The translations under genes and the position numbers were made by a program. From the NCBI GenBank assembly GCA_031283745.1, contig JAITBH010000115.1, forward strand, positions 1 through 5,623: 5,623 nucleotides of DNA, read 5' to 3'. The notes under the pieces were generated by a model. That model saw nothing but the letters and a program-made list of their open reading frames with translations, made no database searches and was not told the DNA's origin. This document shows, one piece after another, positions 1 through 4,850 of this stretch (its first letter is position 1; each line of letters opens with the position of its first letter). This DNA comes from Candidatus Ectomicrobium neotermitis (GTDB lineage Bacteria; Elusimicrobiota; Endomicrobiia; Endomicrobiales; Endomicrobiaceae).

Positions 1-59
1 AGTGCAGAAAAAGATGAAAAACGGTTATGGTTTAAGAGTTCTGCGACTTTTGTAAGCAT
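1..59 (-). CDS. Unidentified protein, N-terminal fragment (runs off left edge)
   Basis: An ATG at 59-57 on the minus strand shares one base with the alr stop codon (TAATG arrangement) and stays open to the window edge, giving 19 residues: MLTKVAELLNHNRFSSFSA. A possible ribosome binding site, AAAAGGA at 70-76, lies 10 bases upstream inside the end of alr. The one-base overlap and same strand suggest a translationally coupled next gene of the operon. The visible residues look like an amphipathic helix and carry no family signature that I recognise. It could be chance, because 59 bases without a stop is not strong evidence; the coupled start and the upstream purine tract are the main support. 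Confidence 0.5.
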   Translation of the reverse strand, partial: MLTKVAELLNHNRFSSFSA

Positions 60-1177
60 TATACAGGTATCCTTTTAATCTTTGAGGAGATAGAACAAAG
101 TATTTCATAAGGGATTGTCCCCTCAATTTTTGCCAAATCCGTTGATAGAACGCTCTTTTTGCCCTGCCTGCCGATGAGAACTGCCTCATCGCCGAGCTTT
201 GCTGAGCTAACTTTTGAGATGTCAATCATCGTTAAGTTCATGGTAACCCTGCCGACAACCGGGCAAAGTTCACCTTTTATGAGAACTTGTGCTTTGTTTG
301 AAAACGATGTGCTGTATCCATCTGAATAACCTATAGGCAAAACCGCTATTGTTGAGGGCTTTTTGGTGATGAAAGTAGAACCATAGCTGATAGGCTGCCC
401 TTTTTGGACGCTTTTGATGAAAACTATCTTGGTTTTCCACGATAAAACGGGTTTTAAGGCTGCAACTTTTAGAGAGTTCTTGAGGGGATTTATGCCGTAG
501 AGGCATATTCCAGACCTGACAAAATCAAAGCAGGATGCCTTTAGTGTCAAAAGCGCCGATGAGTTTGCCATATGAATGTCAAAGCCCGAGATTTTTTGTT
601 TTGCATAGTCAATAAGAGTTTCAAACCTTTCTAACTGCTGCTTTGTAAACGTTTTATCCTGACCCGCCGAAGCAAAGTGTGAATAGAGTCCTGCCATTTT
701 GATGTTTTTAGCTTGGGCTATACTATTTATAAGTGTTGGGAAATCTGCACTGAATAGCCCCAATCTTCCCATACCTGTGTCAACGGCAAGATGAAAGCTG
801 AGGGTTTTGTGGAGGGAGGAGGCAAGTTTTTGGAAGGCTTTTATGTCAGATAGGCTTGAAAGCGAGGGAATAAGATCATTTTGGCAGGCGGTTTTTAAGT
901 TTTCATAAGGAAAAGCTGACCCCAAAATCAGGATATTTCCTGCAATGCCCGCCTTTCTTAGCTCAAGTCCCTCATCAACACTGATAACAGCGAAATGTTT
1001 TATGCCGTTTTGCTCGGCGGCTTTGGCTATATCAACTGCACCGTGTCCATAAGCATTAGCTTTGACGACAAAAATTATGCCCGTCCCTTTAGGCAAAAGG
1101 TTTTTAACGGTTTTAATGTTTGACCCGAGTGCCTTTTTATCAATCTCAATCCAAGTGTTAAGGTTTGCTTGTTTCAT
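59..1177 (-). CDS. alr: Alanine racemase
   Basis: A PLP enzyme that interconverts L- and D-alanine in the cytoplasm, supplying D-alanine for peptidoglycan. I place the start at the ATG at 1177 (372 aa): AGGGG at 1184-1188 sits 6 bases upstream of it. The in-frame TTG at 1183 would directly abut that site. With this start the PLP lysine in VVKANAYGHG is Lys39 and the second catalytic base in ISYGSTF is Tyr265, the same numbers as in the Geobacillus enzyme. Other family motifs are DTGMGR (about 134-139), YSHFASA (about 165-171), VRSGICLYG (about 220-228), LPIGYSDGY (about 280-288) and TIPYE near the C-terminus. The order is the N-terminal TIM barrel followed by the C-terminal beta domain, at the usual family length. 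Odd point: in GRVTMNLTMID an Asn (residue 314) replaces the usual Asp after Met. It follows dnaB closely and is presumably cotranscribed with it. Confidence 0.95.
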   Translation of the reverse strand: MKQANLNTWIEIDKKALGSNIKTVKNLLPKGTGIIFVVKANAYGHGAVDIAKAAEQNGIKHFAVISVDEGLELRKAGIAGNILILGSAFPYENLKTACQNDLIPSLSSLSDIKAFQKLASSLHKTLSFHLAVDTGMGRLGLFSADFPTLINSIAQAKNIKMAGLYSHFASAGQDKTFTKQQLERFETLIDYAKQKISGFDIHMANSSALLTLKASCFDFVRSGICLYGINPLKNSLKVAALKPVLSWKTKIVFIKSVQKGQPISYGSTFITKKPSTIAVLPIGYSDGYSTSFSNKAQVLIKGELCPVVGRVTMNLTMIDISKVSSAKLGDEAVLIGRQGKKSVLSTDLAKIEGTIPYEILCSISSKIKRIPV

Positions 1178-1183
1178 TTTCAA

Positions 1184-1188
1184 CCCCT
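1184..1188 (-). promoter_or_regulatory. Ribosome binding site that fixes the alr start
   Basis: AGGGG on the minus strand lies six bases before the ATG at 1177-1175 and zero bases before the TTG at 1183-1181. The spacing is workable only for the ATG, which shortens the longest reading frame by two residues. Confidence 0.65.
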
Positions 1189-1192
1189 AAAT

Positions 1193-2611
1193 TTAACTTC
1201 CTGCCTTGATGTCTGCTGGGATGTTTTTCCTGTCCGAGGCTGAGTTAAACCTTGAATGTTCACCGTCAAATTCCAAAATCACATCTCCGACAGGCCCATT
1301 TCTCTGCTTTGCCACGATTATCGTTGCTTTCTTTTCCTTATCCATATCAGTTTTATTGTAATACCAGTCCCTATGAATAAGCATCACCACATCAGCGTCC
1401 TGCTCGATAGCACCCGATTCCCTTATGTCAGACAAAATCGGGATATTGCCCTTTCTGTCGCCCTTTTCGGGGCTGCGGTTGAGCTGGGCGACTGCAATTA
1501 CGGGAATCCTCAAATCTCTTGCTAAAGCTTTCAGACCTGCTGATATTTCTCCCAATTCCAGCACTCTACTGTCGTATCGGCCGGTCCCGGACATAAGATG
1601 CATATGGTCAACTATCAGTAAGGATAGCGGTGTGCCTGAATTTTTTAACTCCAAAGCCAGCTTACGCGCCCTTGATCTTATATCCATGATATTTAGTGCA
1701 GAGGTGTCATCAACATAAAGAGGGGCTTGGGCAATCAAAGACATAGCTGAGGTGATACGGGTCCAATCTTGCTTTTTATTAAAAATCCCTTTCTTCAAGT
1801 TTTGAGCATTGACCTTAGAAATAGAGGCAAGAAATCTTCTTATCAGCTCCTCTTTGACCATTTCAAGGGAAAAAATTGCCACGGGTTTCAGTGGAATTTT
1901 ATCTCTATTAGAAATTGCGATGTTTTCTGCGATATTTAGGGCAAAAGTGGTCTTACCCATAGTAGCACGGGCTCCTATGATTATAAGTTCGCCCGGCTGG
2001 AGGCCTGCAGTTAAAGAATCAATATCGGGAAAACCTGTATGCAAGCCCGGAATTTCTGTTTTGTTTGAGTGAAGCCGCTCGAGGAGGTCTAAAGTATCCC
2101 CCGCAATAGTGCCAATCCTTTCAAAACCTGTTGATGTGTTGGTTTGGGAGATATTTAAGAGTGTTGATTGATACTTTTCCAAAATCTCATCTGGGGCTGC
2201 GACCTCATTAAACGCCTCGCCAGTCATAGCTGAACCCGCTGCGATTATCTGACGCAAAATGGATTTGTCGCGGATTATCTGGGCATATTGTTCGGCATTT
2301 ACTGCGGTTTGAACGCTATCGACGAGTGTGGAGAGGTATAAAGCACCTCCTATTTCGGCAAATATGGCATTCTTGTTGAGCCTCTCGGAGAGGGTCGTAT
2401 AATCTACGGACTTATTTTCATTGTATAGATCGCATATATTGCTAAAGATGTGCTTATGAACTTCGCTATAAAAATCCGGGGGAGTCACTATATCAACAGC
2501 CTTAGCTATCGCCTCTTTTTCAATAAGCATTGCACCGATCAAAGCCTTCTCAACATCCATTGCCTGAGGAGGAATTTTTTCAATTCTGTTTTTTGTAGTT
2601 TTTTCTGCCAT
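1193..2611 (-). CDS. dnaB: Replicative DNA helicase DnaB
   Basis: Hexameric 5'-3' helicase that unwinds the replication fork and engages primase. At 472 aa it has the usual family length. The N-terminal helical domain (about 13-125) begins PPQAMDVEKALIGAML. After the linker, the RecA-like motor starts near 185 (LHTGFPDIDSL). Walker A is GARATMGKTT (213-222, Lys220, Thr221). SLEM (248-251) carries the catalytic Glu250. The Walker B strand LLIVD ends at Asp335. AVAQLNR (373-379) fits motif H3, SDIRESGAIEQDADVV (394-409) is the DnaB signature, and KQRNGPVG (435-442) contains the Lys/Arg that reach the neighbouring subunit's ATP site. Wording is unusual at Walker A (ATM for the common PSM) and after Walker B (DHMHLM for DYLQLM). 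No intein is present. GAGG lies 5 bases before the ATG. A 106-base gap with a hairpin separates it from rplI upstream. Confidence 0.97.
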   Translation of the reverse strand: MAEKTTKNRIEKIPPQAMDVEKALIGAMLIEKEAIAKAVDIVTPPDFYSEVHKHIFSNICDLYNENKSVDYTTLSERLNKNAIFAEIGGALYLSTLVDSVQTAVNAEQYAQIIRDKSILRQIIAAGSAMTGEAFNEVAAPDEILEKYQSTLLNISQTNTSTGFERIGTIAGDTLDLLERLHSNKTEIPGLHTGFPDIDSLTAGLQPGELIIIGARATMGKTTFALNIAENIAISNRDKIPLKPVAIFSLEMVKEELIRRFLASISKVNAQNLKKGIFNKKQDWTRITSAMSLIAQAPLYVDDTSALNIMDIRSRARKLALELKNSGTPLSLLIVDHMHLMSGTGRYDSRVLELGEISAGLKALARDLRIPVIAVAQLNRSPEKGDRKGNIPILSDIRESGAIEQDADVVMLIHRDWYYNKTDMDKEKKATIIVAKQRNGPVGDVILEFDGEHSRFNSASDRKNIPADIKAGS

Positions 2612-2648
2612 TTGCGCCTCTTTTTTCTACCTTTTGGTCTAAAGATTG

Positions 2649-2682
2649 CTAAAGGAGAGCTTATGAAAACGCTCTCCTTTAG
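2649..2682 (-). terminator. Perfect 12-bp hairpin between rplI and dnaB (attenuator or processing site)
   Basis: The arms CTAAAGGAGAGC (2649-2660) and GCTCTCCTTTAG (2671-2682) are perfect reverse complements around a 10-base loop. On the coding (minus) strand the bases after the stem read CAATCTTTAG, so there is no proper U tract and full intrinsic termination of the operon looks unlikely. On the plus strand the following bases are T-rich (ATTTTGTTTG), so it could stop antisense transcripts. My inference is a partial terminator, or an RNA processing or stability element, that makes the ribosomal-protein part of the mRNA more abundant than dnaB-alr. TCTAAAG at 2638-2644 could also pair with the CTTTAGA at 2677-2683 as a weak alternative fold. 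Confidence 0.6.
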
Positions 2683-2717
2683 ATTTTGTTTGCTCTTGTG
2701 GGTTTTTGATGAGACTT

Positions 2718-3173
2718 TTATGCTTCTTCGATCTCACCCGCGATGATAAACTTCGTTTTAGCCGTAACCTCTGGGTGCAGCCTGACATTTATCTCGTATT
2801 CCCCGACTTCCTTGATGTTATTAGCAAGCAAGATATCGCGTTTGCCTATCTCAAAACCTGCTTGAGCAAAAGTTTTGGAGAGATTTGCAGCTGTGACGGA
2901 ACCAAAAATCTTTCCGTTTTCGCCCAAATTCACCTTTATACTGTAGGTCTTGGCCTCAAGATTTGCGGCAAGCTCTTTAGCATCGTTGATTGTCTCTTCT
3001 CTCTGCTTTTCGAGTTTTACCTTCTCCCTTTCCCACAGTTTGAGGTTTTTTTCATTGGCTTCCATAACAAGTTTGCGGGGAAGGAGATAGTTTCTTGCAA
3101 AACCCGCTGATATTTCTTTTATGTCGCCTTGCCTGCCTACATTTGTGATGTCAGTTCTTAATATAACTTTCAT
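2718..3173 (-). CDS. rplI: 50S ribosomal protein L9
   Basis: Binds 23S rRNA at the base of the L1 stalk and helps maintain reading-frame fidelity. The 151 residues match the family length and layout. The N-terminal RNA-binding domain (1-40) is MKVILRTDITNVGRQGDIKE and carries the GFARNYLLPRKLV signature at 24-36. A long charged connecting helix follows (about 41-74, rich in Glu and Lys). The C-terminal domain contains GKIFGSVT (87-94) and ends with a beta segment (INVRLHPEVTAKTKFII). The start is secure: GGAGG at 3178-3182 precedes the ATG by 4 bases and overlaps the rpsR stop codon (TAGGAGG), leaving an 8-base gap and likely translational coupling. The C-terminus GEIEEA is acidic. Confidence 0.97.
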   Translation of the reverse strand: MKVILRTDITNVGRQGDIKEISAGFARNYLLPRKLVMEANEKNLKLWEREKVKLEKQREETINDAKELAANLEAKTYSIKVNLGENGKIFGSVTAANLSKTFAQAGFEIGKRDILLANNIKEVGEYEINVRLHPEVTAKTKFIIAGEIEEA

Positions 3174-3181
3174 TTGACCTC

Positions 3182-3484
3182 CTATTGATTTGCCGAAAAG
3201 GGCAGCATCGCAAGAATTCTTGCTCTTTTTATCGCTTTCACAAGAGCTTTTTGATGTCTCATACAGGCTCCCGTAGCTCTGGCGGGGAGAATTTTCCCGC
3301 TTTCTGCCGTATAAGAACGTAACAAACTGATGTTCTTATAATCTATTTCCAGCTTATCAGTGCAAAAACGACACACCTTTTTGCGCAGCATACCGTCTTT
3401 TCTAAACTTGCCTCCGGGACGGCCTGGCCGCCTCCCATCTGGAGCCTTTTCCTTATTAAAAGGTTGCTTCTTTATTATTGCCAT
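3182..3484 (-). CDS. rpsR: 30S ribosomal protein S18, zinc-binding (C+) type
   Basis: S18 pairs with S6 on the central domain (platform) of 16S rRNA. It has 100 residues. A basic, Gly/Pro-rich N-terminal tail (about 11-36, including GRRPGRPGGKFRKDG) precedes the core, whose signature is KILPARATGACMRHQKALVKAIKRARILAMLPF. Cys38 and Cys41 (CRFC) together with Cys74 and His77 (CMRH) form a plausible complete metal site. Many bacterial S18 proteins have lost these residues; this looks like the cysteine-containing version. GGAGG at 3493-3497 is 8 bases before the ATG, and only 14 bases separate it from the end of ssb. Cotranscription with rpsF gives the two partner proteins one mRNA. Confidence 0.96.
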   Translation of the reverse strand: MAIIKKQPFNKEKAPDGRRPGRPGGKFRKDGMLRKKVCRFCTDKLEIDYKNISLLRSYTAESGKILPARATGACMRHQKALVKAIKRARILAMLPFSANQ

Positions 3485-3498
3485 TTATGTTTCCTCCA

Positions 3499-4059
3499 TT
3501 AGAACGGAATATCATTATCTTCATCATCGTCTGTATTGCCCTGCTCAACCGTAGCTTTTTGCCCTTTTTGGGGTTTTGGGGGCTGATAATCATAACTGTC
3601 ATTATCGTCCTCAATCTTTGCACCGACTATACCGGAGGAGGGGGTGGCTGCAGCAGCTCCAGTGCTTCCGGTCTGAACACCGCTTGCGGCAGTTCTTGAG
3701 AGGACTTGCACCCTTGAAGCCATAACTTCGATCTTGTTTCTCATCTTTTTGGTTTCCTTATCCTCCCAGCTTGAACTATGCAACCGACCTTCAACATAGA
3801 CTGGAGTCCCTTTTTTGACCCTATCAGCAGCCCGCTCGGCTTGTTCGTTCCATACTACTATTGGAACATAAACGGGTTCAGCGTCTTTCCACTCACCGCT
3901 GGCATCTCTCATACGGCGGCTGATAGCAATGTCAAAGGAACAAACTGCCACACCTTTTGATGTGGTGTAACGCAATTCTGAATCTCTTGTGGCTCTACCG
4001 ACTAAAATAACGAGGTTTTGCTCAGGCAGACGGAGACTGTTGTTCTGTTGTTGGTTCAT
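3499..4059 (-). CDS. ssb: Single-stranded DNA-binding protein
   Basis: Coats single-stranded DNA in replication, repair and recombination and recruits partner proteins through its tail. It has 186 residues. The OB fold spans about 15-120 and starts NLVILVGRATRDSELRYT, with WKDAEPVYVPIVVWNEQAE and VKKGTPVYVEGRL following, all typical of bacterial SSB. A disordered Gly/Ala/Ser/Gln linker (about 122-172) leads to the acidic tip ending DNDIPF, the conserved partner-docking motif. The start gives about ten residues before the OB fold, more than usual. It is supported by GGAGG at 4069-4073, 9 bases upstream of the ATG. This start lies inside rpsF, so the two genes overlap by 38 bases in different frames. 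Confidence 0.96.
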   Translation of the reverse strand: MNQQQNNSLRLPEQNLVILVGRATRDSELRYTTSKGVAVCSFDIAISRRMRDASGEWKDAEPVYVPIVVWNEQAERAADRVKKGTPVYVEGRLHSSSWEDKETKKMRNKIEVMASRVQVLSRTAASGVQTGSTGAAAATPSSGIVGAKIEDDNDSYDYQPPKPQKGQKATVEQGNTDDDEDNDIPF

Positions 4060-4435
4060 TGTTTTTTACCTCCACAGTGTCAGCCGCAGGAGCTGTCGGG
4101 GTAACTGCCTCATCAGGAGCTGCAACGGCTGCTGGTTTATTTTTCACCTTTTTCTTCTCAACCTTTACGGTTAGATACCTAATTACATCGTCGTTCAACC
4201 TAAAAGAGTTCTCAACTACATTGATCATTGCCCCGTCCCCGCTTATCTCCATATAAACGTAGGAACCTTCCCGGCACTTGTTAATCGGATAAGCAAGCTT
4301 CCTTTTGCCAAGCTGTTGGACAGTTTTTACATTCCCTTTTGCATTTTCGATGATTTTTTTGACTTTTTCGGCGAGTTCTTCGACTTGTTTGACAGGTAGG
4401 TCCGGCGAACAAATGAACGTACATTCATAATTCAT
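4022..4435 (-). CDS. rpsF: 30S ribosomal protein S6 with disordered C-terminal extension
   Basis: S6 binds 16S rRNA as a heterodimer with S18. The first 95 or so of 137 residues form the ferredoxin-like S6 domain: MNYECTFICSPDL, the central QQLGKRKLAYPINK (40-53), REGSYVYMEI (55-64) and NDDVIRYLTVKV (81-92). The remaining 40 or so residues start with a lysine patch (KVEKKKVKNK) and become Ala/Pro/Thr/Glu-rich and probably disordered. The extension's last 12 codons plus the stop overlap the start of ssb, and the ssb ribosome binding site lies within this coding sequence. The start is supported by GGAGG at 4446-4450, 10 bases upstream. It is the first gene of the operon, about 82 bases after the predicted transcription start. 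Confidence 0.96.
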   Translation of the reverse strand: MNYECTFICSPDLPVKQVEELAEKVKKIIENAKGNVKTVQQLGKRKLAYPINKCREGSYVYMEISGDGAMINVVENSFRLNDDVIRYLTVKVEKKKVKNKPAAVAAPDEAVTPTAPAADTVEVKNNEPTTEQQSPSA

Positions 4436-4488
4436 ACTCTAATTTCCTCCTTTTTGGGTTTCCTTTGAACTGTGTATTCAAAAGATAA

Positions 4489-4512
4489 GCTCCGTCCTCA
4501 CTGAGACGGAGC
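4489..4512 (-). promoter_or_regulatory. rpsF leader hairpin, candidate S6:S18 autoregulatory element
   Basis: On the minus strand the arms GCTCCGTC and GACGGAGC (8 bp) enclose an 8-base loop, TCAGTGAG. An alternative fold extends it with CTC/GAG, a bulged G and a three-base loop. The hairpin lies about five bases after the predicted transcription start and about 50 bases before the rpsF start codon. Known biology: rpsF leaders in many bacteria carry an RNA motif bound by the S6:S18 complex, mimicking its rRNA site with an exposed CCG. Here the CCG is within the stem, so the match to the known motif is not proven. The following TTATCTTTTG is only weakly terminator-like. Confidence 0.45.
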
Positions 4513-4540
4513 AAAGTAAGGTTTATATACCAAACTTTGC
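4511..4540. repeat. Interrupted palindrome centred on the rpsF -10 box (operator candidate)
   Basis: GCAAAGT (4511-4517) and ACTTTGC (4534-4540) are exact reverse complements. Inside them GGT (4520-4522) and ACC (4529-4531) are also symmetric, around a TTATAT core. In all, 24 of 30 bases are symmetric. The predicted -10 element lies at the centre, so a dimeric protein bound here would block RNA polymerase. The predicted transcript starts inside it, so it should act as DNA rather than RNA. No regulator can be named from the sequence. Confidence 0.45.
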
Positions 4541-4552
4541 CCCTTTAATCAA
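4524..4552 (-). promoter_or_regulatory. Sigma70-type promoter for the rpsF-ssb-rpsR-rplI-dnaB-alr operon
   Basis: On the minus strand, -35 TTGATT (4552-4547), a 17-base spacer and -10 TATATA (4529-4524) match the consensus at four of six positions each. An alternative -10, TATAAA, shifted two bases downstream, matches five of six. Transcription would start near 4517, giving an untranslated leader of about 82 bases. It lies upstream of the first gene of the operon, and no other candidate between 4436 and 4600 is as good. Confidence 0.55.
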
Positions 4553-4555
4553 AAA

Positions 4556-4588
4556 CCCGCCCGCCCGCTTAAAGACCCAAAATGCCCC
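4556..4588 (-). other. G-tract cluster upstream of the rpsF promoter (possible G-quadruplex)
   Basis: On the minus strand there are five G tracts: GGGG (4585-4588), GGG (4576-4578), then GGGCGGGCGGG (4556-4566). Loops in that order are 6, 9, 1 and 1 bases. A further GGGG lies at 4540-4543. One loop exceeds the usual seven-base limit, so this is a near-canonical rather than strict quadruplex motif. It sits directly upstream of the predicted -35 box in an otherwise A+T-rich spacer. Confidence 0.35.
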
Positions 4589-4611
4589 GTTTTTTTTTAA
4601 GTCAAATCTCC

Positions 4612-4641
4612 TTGACTTTGAGAACCTTAAAAGTGTTTAAT
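4612..4641 (+). promoter_or_regulatory. Candidate sigma70-type promoter for the secretin/pilin-like genes
   Basis: TTGACT (4612-4617), an 18-base spacer and TTTAAT (4636-4641) match five of six consensus bases in each box. Transcription would start near 4648, leaving about 200 untranslated bases before the ATG at 4851. TTGACT is also the right arm of a short 7-bp inverted repeat (AAGTCAA 4599-4605, TTGACTT 4612-4618) next to a run of nine T at 4590-4598. A+T-rich DNA yields chance matches, hence moderate confidence. Confidence 0.4.
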
Positions 4642-4850
4642 CCGCCTCGTTGTCAAGAAACTCACCTGAAATTTCAAGCCTTTTGAAGTTTTTACAAGCC
4701 AAAAAGCCTTCTAAAACATCATTTCAAGCTCAAGCAGTTTTCAAAAAATTTCATCACAAAAAGCCTCATCAAAAAGCCGCAAAGAGTAGAGTAAATTATC
4801 TTTTTGTCATTCCTTAGCATTGAACTTTATTTCAAAAAGGAGGGCATTAA
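4642..4850 (+). other. Gene-free leader region upstream of the secretin gene
   Basis: This completes the gene-free stretch 4436-4850. I see no convincing reading frame or RNA gene on either strand. It holds a 10-base palindrome TGAAATTTCA (4667-4676), a 9-base direct repeat ATTTCAAGC (4671-4679 and 4721-4729), and three copies of CAAAAAGCC (4700-4708, 4757-4765, 4770-4778). The last two copies fall in an imperfect tandem of TCATCA-AAAAAGCC units. A weaker second promoter candidate is TTGTCA (4804-4809) with TTTATT (4826-4831). It ends with AGGAGG, the ribosome binding site about 7 bases before the ATG at 4851. Confidence 0.4.

Noticed and set aside
1178..1183. TTG start for alr giving two extra residues
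   Set aside because: The ribosome binding site AGGGG directly abuts the TTG but is 6 bases from the ATG at 1177, and the ATG start gives the family-standard Lys39 and Tyr265 numbering.
1256..2072. Several plus-strand frames opposite dnaB
   Set aside because: They are shadows of a well-conserved dnaB, with no family features of their own.
2663..2746. Plus-strand 27-residue frame with a hydrophobic start and AAAGGAG five bases upstream
   Set aside because: The apparent ribosome binding site is one arm of the rplI-dnaB hairpin, the frame runs antisense into the end of rplI, and nothing else supports it.
4590..4619. Run of nine T followed by an AAGTCAA/TTGACTT repeat as a terminator
   Set aside because: The T run precedes the weak A+T-rich stem on the plus strand and becomes an A run after it on the minus strand, so neither direction gives stem-then-U.
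4700..4778. CAAAAAGCC repeats as a CRISPR array or origin iterons
   Set aside because: The repeats are only 9 bases, irregularly spaced (57 and 13 bases) and three in number, with no matching cas or replication-initiation gene nearby.
4804..4831. Second plus-strand promoter TTGTCA/TTTATT close to the secretin gene
   Set aside because: The predicted start would fall almost at the ribosome binding site, leaving hardly any leader, and the -10 match is weak. Kept only as an alternative.
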